Positions 1 to 7,934 of a DNA stretch of 21,317 bases are shown piece by piece. Where the stretch lies: the NCBI GenBank assembly GCA_947457025.1, contig CANGUI010000006.1:1-21317 (forward strand), in the 5' to 3' direction. Position 1 is the stretch's first letter. Each line of letters starts with the position of its first letter. Under the pieces are notes generated by a model. It saw only the letters and a program-made list of their open reading frames with translations. It ran no database searches and had not been told where the DNA came from. A program made the position numbers and the translations under genes. The stretch comes from Flammeovirgaceae bacterium. Its GTDB lineage: Bacteria; Bacteroidota; Bacteroidia; Cytophagales; Cyclobacteriaceae.

Positions 1-21
1 ATGGCGGAGTATATGCAATAG
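1..21 (+). CDS. Possible 3' end of an upstream gene (partial)
   Basis: Frame 1 reads six codons (MAEYMQ) and then TAG at 19-21. This could be the tail of a plus-strand gene that begins before the window, but six codons carry no family information and a chance reading frame is equally possible. No hairpin plus T-run typical of a terminator follows, although a T-rich stretch lies at about 30-36. Confidence 0.2.
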   Translation: MAEYMQ

Positions 22-368
22 ACCCCGGTTTTTTCTGGTTTAGCCCCGTGGCTTAATTCCTCGCCTGCGTGAGCGATGGAGGCAGTTGTTTGAGCCCGCC
101 GGGGCGTGTGCGGTGGGTGGCGAGTGCCGACAGCGCGACCCCGCGGCCGCAGCATCTCGCGGCCGGGCACGCGTGCTGATGGGCGGGGCCATCTCTTCGG
201 TCCGTGCCGCATGCCGCGGGGGCACGCCCGCAAACCGGGCTCGCGCTGATGTTACCCACCCGGGATTGTTGTCGGGCTTTTGTCGGGCTGATGCTTTGCT
301 GTGCCGGGTTTCTGCCCGCAGGCGGGGTGCTGCCGGCGTTGTCTTTTCCGCGCTGCCGAAAGGGTTCG
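22..368. other. GC-rich stretch without a convincing gene
   Basis: About 350 bases separate the left-edge stop codon from the helicase promoter. The middle is very GC-rich: 121-180 has only 14 A/T in 60 bases, well above the flanking genes. Open frames here on both strands encode Arg/Ala/Cys-rich, family-less peptides, as expected for random GC-rich DNA. Visible structure: the octamer CGCGGCCG occurs at 142-149 and 158-165, and TTGTCGGGCT is directly repeated at 269-278 and 280-289. I see no tRNA, tmRNA, RNase P or rRNA signature. Confidence 0.5.
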
Positions 369-376
369 TATATTTG
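369..376 (+). promoter_or_regulatory. Candidate -7 promoter element for the DEAD-box helicase
   Basis: TATATTTG matches the Bacteroidota -7 consensus TAnnTTTG exactly. It would place the transcription start near 383, about 20 nt before the chosen TTG start at 403. No well-placed TTG -33 box is visible; the nearest TTG is at 339-341, a wider gap than usual. Confidence 0.5.
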
Positions 377-402
377 CAGGCGCTAAAGCAAACCCGCATT
401 TT

Positions 403-1623
403 TTGACCTTTCATCACTTTCAGTTCGACAGCAAGTTGCAGGATGGCCTTGATGCCATCGGATTTTCCAAGCCCACGCCCGTTCAGGAACAGGCCATACC
501 GGTGATTCAGCAGCACCGCGATATTATTGCCTGTGCGCAGACGGGCACGGGCAAAACGGCCGCCTATCTGCTGCCGGTGATCAACCGCATTATCCACACG
601 GACCACCGCCACCTGAATACGCTGGTGCTGGCGCCCACGCGCGAGCTGGCTGTGCAGATCGACCAGCAGGTGGAAGGACTGGCCTACTTCACGGGTGTAA
701 GTTCGATACCGGTTTACGGGGGCGGCGACGGCTCAGCCTGGGATGCGCAGCGCAAGGCGCTGGAGCAGGGGGCAGACATCATCATCGCCACGCCCGGCCG
801 CTTGATTGCTATGCTGGCCACGGGCACGATCGACTTTTCGCACCTGAAGCATTTGATCCTCGATGAAGCCGACCGCATGCTCGATATGGGCTTCTACGAA
901 GACATCATCCGCATCATCAGCCACATTCCGGCTGAGCGGCAGACGCTGCTCTTTTCGGCTACAATGCCTCCGAAGATCCGCACGCTGGCGGGCAAGATTC
1001 TGAAAGACCCGGTGGAGATTACGATTGCCATTTCCAAACCGGCGGAGGGCATTGTACAGCAGGCTTTTTTGGTACGCGATGAGTACAAAATCAAATTGCT
1101 GAGCCACGTGCTGAAAGCGTATCCGTGGAGCAGCATCATTCTGTTTGCCTCCACCAAGGAGATGGTGAAGAAACTCGGCAAGGCGTTTGAGCGCGCCAAT
1201 CTGCCGGCGCGGGCGTTTCACTCGGACATCGAACAGGAAGAGCGCACCGAACTGATGCGCGCCTTCAAGAACAAGCAGTTAAAAATACTCATCGGCACGG
1301 ATGTGCTCTCGCGCGGCATTGATGTAGAGGGCATCAGCATGGTGATCAACTGGGATGTTCCGCCCGACCCCGAAGATTACGTGCACCGCATTGGGCGCAC
1401 GGCCCGGGCCGAGTCCACCGGCACGGCCATTACGTTTGTCAACAGCCGCGACATGCGCCGCTTTCAGTCGATTGAAGAGCTGATCGGGCGCACGATTGAG
1501 CGGATGCCGCTGCCGGAAGGGTTTGGCCCCGAGGCGGTACCGGGCCCTCGTAGCGAGGGCGACCGCGATCATAAAGGGCGCAGGGGCAAGGGCAGTTTTC
1601 CGCGGCGCAAGCCGGCCCGTTAA
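403..1623 (+). CDS. DEAD-box ATP-dependent RNA helicase
   Basis: ATP-dependent RNA unwinding enzyme of the DEAD-box (SF2) family, cytoplasmic, likely acting in ribosome assembly or RNA turnover. With a TTG start at 403 the protein is 406 aa. Visible motifs: Q motif (F21 to Q28 region), motif I AQTGTGKT (45-52), Ia PTRELA (78-83), Ib TPGR (130-133), II DEAD (154-157), III SAT (185-187), V around TDVLSRGID (299-307) and VI HRIGRTAR (328-335). A basic Arg/Lys-rich tail (from about 385) is typical of RhlE-like members. A GTG at 301 in the same frame would add 34 residues, but these are Cys/Arg-rich and unlike the family; the N-terminus MTFHHFQF resembles Bacteroidota relatives, and the -7 element at 369-376 lies inside that extension. 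Its stop overlaps the stop of the convergent CRY-DASH gene. Confidence 0.93.
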   Translation: MTFHHFQFDSKLQDGLDAIGFSKPTPVQEQAIPVIQQHRDIIACAQTGTGKTAAYLLPVINRIIHTDHRHLNTLVLAPTRELAVQIDQQVEGLAYFTGVSSIPVYGGGDGSAWDAQRKALEQGADIIIATPGRLIAMLATGTIDFSHLKHLILDEADRMLDMGFYEDIIRIISHIPAERQTLLFSATMPPKIRTLAGKILKDPVEITIAISKPAEGIVQQAFLVRDEYKIKLLSHVLKAYPWSSIILFASTKEMVKKLGKAFERANLPARAFHSDIEQEERTELMRAFKNKQLKILIGTDVLSRGIDVEGISMVINWDVPPDPEDYVHRIGRTARAESTGTAITFVNSRDMRRFQSIEELIGRTIERMPLPEGFGPEAVPGPRSEGDRDHKGRRGKGSFPRRKPAR

Positions 1624-2915
1624 TTTTTCAGCCACGCATGTACGTAGGCGCCTTGCGGGTCGTAGCGCTCGGCCTGGCGCGCGATATTGAAGTAGCGGTC
1701 TTCGCGCGGGTCGTTGCCCACGCCGGCCACATAGGCCCAGTTGAGCCAGTTGCTGCATACGTCATAGTCGATCAGCTGGCTTTCAAACCAGGCGGCTCCC
1801 CACCGCCAGTCGAGATGGAGGTCTTTGGTGAGGTAGCTGGCTACATTCTGGCGGCCGCGGTTTGACATGAAGCCGGTGTGCAGCAGTTCGCGCATGTTGG
1901 CATCTACAAAGGGTACCCCCGTGTGGCCGAGGCGCCATTGCTCGAACAGAACGCTGTCGCGGCGCCACACTACGGGCGCGGGCCGCAGCCCACGGCTGTG
2001 AAATACGCGGCTCCCGAACTTTTGCATGACAAACTGAAAGTAGTCGCGCCAGAGCAACTCAAACACAAGCCAATAGGTGGAATCGTTGGCGATGCGGTCG
2101 GCTTCGTAGCGCTTCACTTCGTGGTAGATGGTTCGGGGCGAGAGTGTGCCCACCGCGAGGGCGGGCGAAAACTTGGACGAGTAATTGGCGCCCAGCAGGC
2201 CGTTGCGGGTTTCCTTGTAGGTGCGAAGGGCATCACAGGTCCAGATGTATTCGTGCAGGCGGCGCCGGGCCTCGGGCTCTCCGCCTCCATAGGTGACCAC
2301 CGACGCGGGATGAGACGCGGGTTCGGCTGCGGGCGGCACGGCCGGCAGTGTGTGGTCGGGGTACTCCGTGTTGAAAAATGAAATCGTTGCCGGCACGGGC
2401 AGCGGGGCCCGCACCTCGCAGGCGCGTTCCACCTCTTTGCGAAACTGGGTGAACACATCCGGAAGTTGCGCCACCGGCCAGGGAAGATCTTCGCTGCGGA
2501 CAAGGGTATGATGATGGCAGGTGGTGAGCTTGGCGCCCAGCGGATTGAGCACGTGGCGCAGCCGCTGCAGCAGGGCCACCTCTTCGGGGGCAACCTCACC
2601 CGCCGTATAGACGGAGGCGATGCCCAGGCTCTTCACTAGGCCGGCAATTTCGGTTGCGGGATCGCCGTAGCGGATGATCAGGCGGCCGCCTCTCGCAGCC
2701 AGTTCGCCGGCCAGCGAGCGGATCGACTCGAACAGGAAACGCGTGCGGATGTGGCCCATGCGCGGAAATCCCAGGGCCGTTGTCTCGAACAGGCGGGCGT
2801 CAACCACCACGGCAGCCACCACGGGCTGCCCCGTTTGGCAGGCGTGCCATAGCGGCTCATGGTCGGCCAGGCGCAGATCATGTTTAAACCAGACCAGAAC
2901 GGGTTGTACTGCCAT
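1620..2915 (-). CDS. CRY-DASH family cryptochrome/photolyase
   Basis: FAD- and probably antenna-binding blue-light flavoprotein of the photolyase/cryptochrome superfamily; CRY-DASH proteins repair cyclobutane pyrimidine dimers, mainly in single-stranded DNA. 431 aa, a usual length for bacterial members. The N-terminal Rossmann domain begins PVLVWFKHDLRLADHE (5-20). The FAD domain carries TYKETRNGLLGANYSSKFSP (232-251), ANDSTYWLVFELLWRDYF (276-293) and GFMSNRGRQNVASYL (348-362), the wording expected of the DASH subfamily rather than class I CPD photolyases. The C-terminus lacks the long extension of some eukaryotic homologues. ATG at 2915 lies 30 bp downstream of the asd stop on the same strand, so the two may be co-transcribed. 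Its TAA overlaps the helicase stop by four bases. Confidence 0.9.
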   Translation of the reverse strand: MAVQPVLVWFKHDLRLADHEPLWHACQTGQPVVAAVVVDARLFETTALGFPRMGHIRTRFLFESIRSLAGELAARGGRLIIRYGDPATEIAGLVKSLGIASVYTAGEVAPEEVALLQRLRHVLNPLGAKLTTCHHHTLVRSEDLPWPVAQLPDVFTQFRKEVERACEVRAPLPVPATISFFNTEYPDHTLPAVPPAAEPASHPASVVTYGGGEPEARRRLHEYIWTCDALRTYKETRNGLLGANYSSKFSPALAVGTLSPRTIYHEVKRYEADRIANDSTYWLVFELLWRDYFQFVMQKFGSRVFHSRGLRPAPVVWRRDSVLFEQWRLGHTGVPFVDANMRELLHTGFMSNRGRQNVASYLTKDLHLDWRWGAAWFESQLIDYDVCSNWLNWAYVAGVGNDPREDRYFNIARQAERYDPQGAYVHAWLKN

Positions 2916-2945
2916 CAGGCAATAAACCCGTTGCGCGCTGTTTGG

Positions 2946-3959
2946 TTACCGGCTGGCAGCAGATGGGGCGGCTGCGTGCTGCCGGCGGCGGATGAAGTCG
3001 GCAATCTGAACGGCATTGGTGGCGGCACCTTTGCGGAGGTTGTCGGCCACAATCCAGAGGTTGAGTGTGTTGGGTTGCGATTCATCGCGCCGCAGGCGTC
3101 CGACAAATACTTCGTCGCGGCCCTGCGTGTGGATGCACATGGGGTAGATGTTGTTTTTCACGTCGTCTTCCACCACCACGCCCGGGGCGGCCTCGAGCAG
3201 CCGGCGCACGTCCTGCAGATCAAAGTCGCGGTGAAACTCGACGTTCACGGATTCGGAGTGACCACCGATCGTGGGAATGCGTACGGTTGTGCTCGTGATG
3301 CCGATGGTGTTGTCGTTCAGAATCTTGCGCGTTTCGTTCACCATTTTCATTTCTTCCTTCGTGTACCCGTTGTCGAGAAACGAATCGATGTGCGGCAGCG
3401 CATTCAGGTCGATGCGATGCGGATACACTTTCATGTTGCTGATGCCCTGGCGCTCTTCCATCAGCTGCTGCACGGCATCTTTGCCGGTGCCTGTAACGCT
3501 TTGGTAAGTAGAGATCACAATGCGTTTGATCTGGTAGCGTGCATGGAGAGGTGCCAGCGCCACCACCATCTGGATGGTGGAGCAGTTAGGGTTGGCGATG
3601 ATCTTGTCTTCGGCCGTGATGATGTGGCTGTTGATTTCAGGCACCACCAGTTTCTTGGAGGGGTCCATGCGCCACGCGGAGGAGTTGTCGATGACCACCG
3701 TGCCCTGTGCGGCAAAGCGCGGTGCCCACTCCAGGCTGGTGCCGCCGCCGGCGGAGAAGATGGCCACATCGGGCGCAAGGCGACACACCTCTTCGATGCC
3801 CTGAACGGTATAGGTTTTTCCGCGAAATGCGATGGGCTGACCTACCGACTTGGCCGAGGCCACGAGATACAACTCCGCAAAGGGAAAACGATGCTCATCC
3901 AAAACCTTCAGGAGTTCCTGCCCCACCAGACCTGTAACCCCAATAATTGCTAAACGCAT
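2946..3959 (-). CDS. asd: Aspartate-semialdehyde dehydrogenase
   Basis: NADPH-dependent reduction of aspartyl-4-phosphate to aspartate semialdehyde, the branch point to lysine/diaminopimelate, threonine and methionine; cytoplasmic. 337 aa from ATG 3959, the usual length. Seen: the nucleotide-binding glycine loop GVTGLVGQE (7-15), SAGGGTS (69-75), the catalytic cysteine in NPNCSTIQ (Cys126), and RIPTIGGHSESV (227-238) with the substrate-binding Arg227 and catalytic His234. An upstream in-frame start at 4064 would add 35 residues that cross the divergent promoter and overlap the neighbouring gene, so it is rejected. Transcription is divergent from the lamin-tail protein gene; a TATTTTTG box on the minus strand at 3984-3991 would start the mRNA about 18 nt before the ATG. 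CRY-DASH follows after 30 bp. Confidence 0.96.
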   Translation of the reverse strand: MRLAIIGVTGLVGQELLKVLDEHRFPFAELYLVASAKSVGQPIAFRGKTYTVQGIEEVCRLAPDVAIFSAGGGTSLEWAPRFAAQGTVVIDNSSAWRMDPSKKLVVPEINSHIITAEDKIIANPNCSTIQMVVALAPLHARYQIKRIVISTYQSVTGTGKDAVQQLMEERQGISNMKVYPHRIDLNALPHIDSFLDNGYTKEEMKMVNETRKILNDNTIGITSTTVRIPTIGGHSESVNVEFHRDFDLQDVRRLLEAAPGVVVEDDVKNNIYPMCIHTQGRDEVFVGRLRRDESQPNTLNLWIVADNLRKGAATNAVQIADFIRRRQHAAAPSAASR

Positions 3960-3983
3960 GGCGTATGTAATTTTTACGGGGTG

Positions 3984-4000
3984 CAAAAATAGTATTTTTG
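3984..4000. promoter_or_regulatory. Mirrored divergent promoter (two -7 boxes back to back)
   Basis: The 17-mer CAAAAATAGTATTTTTG is a perfect inverted repeat of 8-bp arms around one central G (3992). Each arm is an exact TAnnTTTG -7 box: minus strand 3984-3991 pointing to asd, plus strand 3993-4000 pointing to the lamin-tail gene. The predicted starts, near 3977 (-) and 4007 (+), give leaders of about 18 and 6 nt. Clear TTG -33 boxes are not visible on either side. Confidence 0.55.
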
Positions 4001-4012
4001 ACGTGTTGTCGT

Positions 4013-6580
4013 ATGAAAACACGGGTCGCAATAGGGTGCATAGCAGTGGCGCTATCGGTTGCACGCGCGCAGGTTACGGATCGATTTTCGGATGGTGATT
4101 TCTCAATGAACCCCGCATGGGTGGGTACAACGGCGCTGTTCACCGTCAACACCAGCCAGCAGTTGCAGCTCAACGCCAGTGCTGCAGGTACGGCACACCT
4201 GGCCACTCCCTTTGCAGAGACTTCTCTTGATCAAACGGAATGGGAGTTTTGGGTGCGCCTGAATTTCGCCCCCTCGGCCAGCAACTTTGCGCGCATTTAC
4301 CTGGCCGCTGATCAGAGTAACCTTACCCAGAATCTGAACGGCTATTATCTGCAGTTGGGTGAGGCCGGCTCAGCCGATGCGGTGGAATTGTTCCGCCAAT
4401 CGGGGGCCACGCGGGTGTCGGTTTGCCGTGCCCGCAGCGGGGGCATCGCTAACGCCTTTGCCATTCGCATCAAAGTGCAGCGCGGCGCAGCGGGTGCGTG
4501 GACGCTGCTGGTGGACTATGCCGGGGGCACCAACTTTGCGGTGGAAGCCAGCGGGCAGGATGGCGTGCATGTTGTTTCCGCTTTCGCGGGATGGGTGTGC
4601 ACGTTTACAGGTTCCAACGCCACCCGCTTTTTTCTGGACGATGTGATCATCACGCCACCGGCGCGCGACTTGCGGCCGCCCGAGATCGCCAACCTTGAAG
4701 TTGTGAATGCCCGCACCCTGCGGGTACACTTCGATGAGCCGGTGAATCCGACCGACGCCGGTCTTCCGGCCAACTACAACTTAGACCCTGCCGTTGGCGC
4801 ACCCGCTGCGGTGGAGGCCGCGGGCAGTTCGGCCACGCTCACGTGGCCCGCAGATTTTGTGAACGGCGCCACGTATCACCTTCGCGTCAGCGGCATCCGC
4901 GACCTGGCGGGTAATCCGTTGGTAGCCACCACGCGCACGTGGCTGTATTTTGTGGAGGTGGCCGCGCGCCGCTTCGACATCCGCGTAAGCGAAATCATGG
5001 CCGACCCCGCACCTGTTGTGCACCTGCCGGAAGCCGAATATGTGGAGTTGTTCAACCGCAGCCCTCATCCGTTTCAATTGCAAAACTGGCGCCTACGCGA
5101 TGCGGCGGGATCTGCGGCCCTGCCGCCCTACCTGTTGCAACCGGGCCGGTATGTGGTGCTCACCAGCACCGCCAACAGTTCGAAATTCGGGAACGTGCCC
5201 GTGGTGGGGGTGAGTGGTTTTCCCTCGCTCAACAACAGTGGCGATGTGGTACACTTGCAGACTGCCGCCGGGCTGGTGGTAGACTCGCTGAACTACAGCG
5301 ACGCATGGTATCGCAACAGCGAAAAAAAAGACGGCGGCTGGTCGCTCGAGCTGATTGATCCGGAAAACGAATGTGCCGCCGAAACAAACTGGGTCGCCAG
5401 CGAAGCGGAGGCGGGCGGTACACCCGGGGTGCGCAATTCGGTTTGGGCCAACCTGCCCGACGTAACGGGCCCCAAGCTGGTTGCCGTGGTGGCTTCCGCC
5501 CGCGAGGTGCTGGTGCAATTCGATGAAAAGCTGGAAAGCCGCCTGCAGCCGGAGATCCGCTTCGAACCTACGGCCGGCGTTCGGCAGGTGCAGTTCACCG
5601 ATCGCACGTTGCGCCAGGTGCGCATTTCTACCGATGAGCTGCGCGTGCGCCAGCGGTACACGCTGCGCATTTCTGCTTTACGCGATTGCAGCGGCAACGA
5701 GATTCAGGAGGCCCACAGCACGGCTCGCTTTGCGTTGCCCGAGGCGGCGGAGCCGGGCGATGTGCGGCTGAATGAGCTGCTCTTCAATCCCAAACCCAAT
5801 GGTGTGGATTTTGTGGAAGTGTACAATGCCTCTCCGAAGTTTTTGAACCTGCAGGGATGGACGCTGGCCAATCCGGTAGCGGGCAAGATGGCCAATCCGA
5901 AAGTCATCACGAGCCAGGATGTGGTGCTCGAGCCGCACAGCCTGGTGGTCTTCACGGAAGACCCGGCCGTGTTGCAGTCGTTCTATCCGCAGGGTAATGC
6001 CGCCGTTTTTTTGAAGGTGGATTTGCCGCCGCTGAATGACGATGCGGGTAGTATCGCGCTGGTTACGCGCGAGCAGGTGCGGGTGGATACGCTGGTGTAT
6101 GATGCCCGCTGGCACGATGCATTGCTGCGCGATCCGGAGGGAGTGTCGCTGGAGCGCATTCAACTCAACGAGGTGACGCAGGCCGCCGCGAACTGGAAAT
6201 CCGCGCCGGCTGCTGTGGGTTTTGCCACGCCGGGGCTCGCCAACGGAAACGCCCGGCCGAACGTGGTGGCCGAGCAGGCTATTCGGGTGGAACCCGAAAT
6301 TTTTTCGCCCGGTGTCACGCCCGGCTTCAGTCAGATTCAATATGCCTTTGAGCAGAGCGGCTTCATCGCCAACGTCAGGATTCTCGACTCGCAGGGGCGC
6401 CACATCAAGACGGTAGCGCAGAATGAAACGTTGGGCTTTCAGGGTTTTCTGCGGTGGGATGGCGATGATGATCAGGCCACCCGCGTACGCAGCGGCTACT
6501 ATGTGGTCTGGTTTGAAGTATTCGATCTCGAGGGGCGGCTGCACACCTTCCGGAAACGCGTAGTTGTGGCGGGGGGCTAG
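4013..6580 (+). CDS. Secreted lamin-tail-domain protein with Ig-like and FlgD-like domains
   Basis: 855-aa exported protein of unknown precise function, probably cell-surface or extracellular. ATG at 4013 gives a clean signal peptide (MKTRVAIGCIAVALSVARAQ, cleavage near residues 19-20); an upstream TTG at 3998 would disrupt it. Domain order by eye: a beta-rich, concanavalin/LamG-like region (about 21-215); a first Ig-like domain of the SbsA type (217-315, FDEPVN and YHLRVSGIRDLAGNPL); a first lamin-tail domain (320-475, ISEIMADP-like start and EYVELFN); a second Ig-like domain (482-580, FDEKLE and YTLRISALRDCSGNEI); a second lamin-tail domain (581-745, LNELLFNPKPNGVDFVEVYN); and a C-terminal FlgD-like Ig domain (760-855, RWDGDDDQATRVRSGYYVVW). 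The latter resembles C-terminal modules of type IX secretion cargo, but I cannot confirm a sorting signal. No catalytic motif is evident; adhesion or scaffold use is inference. Confidence 0.85.
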   Translation: MKTRVAIGCIAVALSVARAQVTDRFSDGDFSMNPAWVGTTALFTVNTSQQLQLNASAAGTAHLATPFAETSLDQTEWEFWVRLNFAPSASNFARIYLAADQSNLTQNLNGYYLQLGEAGSADAVELFRQSGATRVSVCRARSGGIANAFAIRIKVQRGAAGAWTLLVDYAGGTNFAVEASGQDGVHVVSAFAGWVCTFTGSNATRFFLDDVIITPPARDLRPPEIANLEVVNARTLRVHFDEPVNPTDAGLPANYNLDPAVGAPAAVEAAGSSATLTWPADFVNGATYHLRVSGIRDLAGNPLVATTRTWLYFVEVAARRFDIRVSEIMADPAPVVHLPEAEYVELFNRSPHPFQLQNWRLRDAAGSAALPPYLLQPGRYVVLTSTANSSKFGNVPVVGVSGFPSLNNSGDVVHLQTAAGLVVDSLNYSDAWYRNSEKKDGGWSLELIDPENECAAETNWVASEAEAGGTPGVRNSVWANLPDVTGPKLVAVVASAREVLVQFDEKLESRLQPEIRFEPTAGVRQVQFTDRTLRQVRISTDELRVRQRYTLRISALRDCSGNEIQEAHSTARFALPEAAEPGDVRLNELLFNPKPNGVDFVEVYNASPKFLNLQGWTLANPVAGKMANPKVITSQDVVLEPHSLVVFTEDPAVLQSFYPQGNAAVFLKVDLPPLNDDAGSIALVTREQVRVDTLVYDARWHDALLRDPEGVSLERIQLNEVTQAAANWKSAPAAVGFATPGLANGNARPNVVAEQAIRVEPEIFSPGVTPGFSQIQYAFEQSGFIANVRILDSQGRHIKTVAQNETLGFQGFLRWDGDDDQATRVRSGYYVVWFEVFDLEGRLHTFRKRVVVAGG

Positions 6581-6592
6581 CGCGTGCATGTG

Positions 6593-6620
6593 GCTGCGGC
6601 TTCAACAACGCCGGCGCAGC
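6593..6620 (+). other. Hairpin after the lamin-tail gene
   Basis: GCTGCG (6593-6598) pairs perfectly with CGCAGC (6615-6620), starting 12 nt after the stop codon. There is no T-run behind it, so it is at most a weak 3'-end structure. The rest of 6581-6778 holds no gene I can support. Confidence 0.25.
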
Positions 6621-6731
6621 AAGCCGAAGGGGAGGGTGGAAAAAAATCCGGATGGCAGATGTCTCCAGCGCATGATCACCCGGGGGATCGATGCCCTGCA
6701 TATGCGGAAAGGCTAAAGTTACGCCAGTGGC

Positions 6732-6762
6732 TTGGCCGCTCTCCGCTCGTTTTCTATTTTTG
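6732..6762 (+). promoter_or_regulatory. Promoter of the alcohol dehydrogenase gene
   Basis: TTG at 6732-6734 (-33) and TATTTTTG at 6755-6762 (-7, exact TAnnTTTG) are separated by 20 bp, the spacing expected of Bacteroidota primary-sigma promoters. The predicted start near 6769 leaves a leader of about 10 nt before ATG 6779. Confidence 0.65.
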
Positions 6763-6778
6763 AAAAAATCTCCCATCT

Positions 6779-7834
6779 ATGCCTTTAGCCACACAAGGTT
6801 ACGCCGCCATGTCGGCCACCACCCCTCTCGTTCCGTATCCATTTTCACGCCGCGATGTGCGGCCCACCGATGTGCATATCGATATTTTGTACTGTGGGGT
6901 GTGCCACAGCGATTTGCACCAGGCGCGCGATGAGTGGGGCGGTTCGATGTATCCCATGGTGCCGGGCCATGAAATTGTGGGGCGCGTGGTACAGGTTGGC
7001 GCGGCCGTCACGCGGTTCCGGGCGGGCGACCTGGCAGCAGTGGGCGTAATGGTGGACTCGTGCCGCACCTGTCCCCATTGCCAGATGGGTTTGCAGCAGT
7101 ATTGCTTCGAAGGGATGACGGGTACGTATAATGCTTATGAGCGCGATGGCAAAACCCTTGCGCAGGGCGGGTATTCTACGGCGATTGTCACGGATGAACG
7201 CTATGTGCTGCGCGTGTCGGACAAACTGGATCCTGCCGCAGCCGCACCCCTGTTGTGCGCGGGCATCACAACCTACTCCCCCCTGCGCCATACGAACGTC
7301 GGGCCCGGGATGCGCGTGGGCATCATCGGCCTGGGCGGCCTGGGGCACATGGGGCTCAAGTTTGCAGCCGCATTTGGTGCGGAAGTAACCCTGATCAGCT
7401 CGTCCAAAAACAAGGAAGCGGATGCGAGGCGCCTTGGCGCTCACCACTTTATTCACTCAGGCAATAGCGCTCAGATGCAAAAGTTCAGAGGCTATTTCAA
7501 TGTGCTGCTGAACACGGTTTCGGCTAACCACGACTACGATCCGTACCTGCAACTGCTGGGGTTGAATGGTACGCTGATTATCGTGGGGTTGCCGTCCCGG
7601 GCGCCCGAAGTGAGGCCCTTTTCGCTGCTGAGTAACCGCAGGAGTATCCTCGGCTCCATGATCGGGGGAATACCCGAAACTCAGGAAATGCTCGACTTCT
7701 GTGCAGAGCGGGGCATTGTTTCCGATGTGGAGGTCATCCCCATCCAACAAATAAATGAAGCGTACGAGCGCATGCTGCAAGGAGATGTACGCTACCGCTT
7801 TGTGATCGATCTGGCTTCCTTAAAACAGGGCTGA
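6779..7834 (+). CDS. Zinc-dependent NAD(P) alcohol dehydrogenase (YahK/cinnamyl-ADH type)
   Basis: Medium-chain, zinc-dependent oxidoreductase interconverting alcohols and aldehydes with NAD(P)H; cytoplasmic, 351 aa, the family's normal length. Seen: catalytic-zinc ligands in GVCHSD (Cys42), PGHEIVG (His64, Glu65) and LLCAG (Cys160); a structural-zinc set Cys95, Cys98, Cys101 and Cys109; and the Rossmann glycine motif GLGGLGHMG (184-192). The serine-rich end of the next strand (LISSSKNK) favours NADPH, as in YahK and plant cinnamyl-alcohol dehydrogenases; this is inference. The substrate cannot be read from sequence. It stands alone: 198 bp after the lamin-tail gene and 120 bp before the DksA-like gene, with its own promoter. 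Confidence 0.93.
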   Translation: MPLATQGYAAMSATTPLVPYPFSRRDVRPTDVHIDILYCGVCHSDLHQARDEWGGSMYPMVPGHEIVGRVVQVGAAVTRFRAGDLAAVGVMVDSCRTCPHCQMGLQQYCFEGMTGTYNAYERDGKTLAQGGYSTAIVTDERYVLRVSDKLDPAAAAPLLCAGITTYSPLRHTNVGPGMRVGIIGLGGLGHMGLKFAAAFGAEVTLISSSKNKEADARRLGAHHFIHSGNSAQMQKFRGYFNVLLNTVSANHDYDPYLQLLGLNGTLIIVGLPSRAPEVRPFSLLSNRRSILGSMIGGIPETQEMLDFCAERGIVSDVEVIPIQQINEAYERMLQGDVRYRFVIDLASLKQG

Positions 7835-7840
7835 AAAGGG

Positions 7841-7848
7841 TATTTTTG
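7841..7848 (+). promoter_or_regulatory. Possible distal -7 box for the DksA-like gene
   Basis: TATTTTTG matches TAnnTTTG just after the alcohol dehydrogenase stop. No TTG -33 box is well placed upstream, so it is weaker than the second copy at 7907-7914. Confidence 0.25.
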
Positions 7849-7886
7849 CGGTTGAAACTCCGGAAACCAAAATCGGATGCCATTTT

Positions 7887-7914
7887 TTGTTTCCACCGTC
7901 ACCCCGTATTTTTG
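7887..7914 (+). promoter_or_regulatory. Promoter of the DksA-like/scpB unit
   Basis: TTG at 7887-7889, within a T-run, and TATTTTTG at 7907-7914 are 17 bp apart. The predicted start near 7921 leaves a leader of about 34 nt that contains the ribosome-binding hairpin at 7935-7948. Confidence 0.55.
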
Positions 7915-7934
7915 CGCGATGTTTTTTTAAACCG

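Noticed and set aside
301..402. N-terminal extension of the helicase from GTG 301
   Set aside because: The extra 34 residues are Cys/Arg-rich, absent from the family, and contain the -7 promoter element.
86..406. Plus-strand frame of 106 codons in the GC-rich left region
   Set aside because: Composition is Arg/Ala/Gly/Cys as in random GC-rich DNA, no homology-like motif, and it overlaps the helicase promoter and start.
2859..3953. 364-codon plus-strand frame over asd
   Set aside because: Antisense to asd with all catalytic motifs; the frame is His/Val-rich without family resemblance.
5678..6589. 303-codon minus-strand frame inside the lamin-tail gene
   Set aside because: Antisense shadow of the second lamin-tail and FlgD-like domains.
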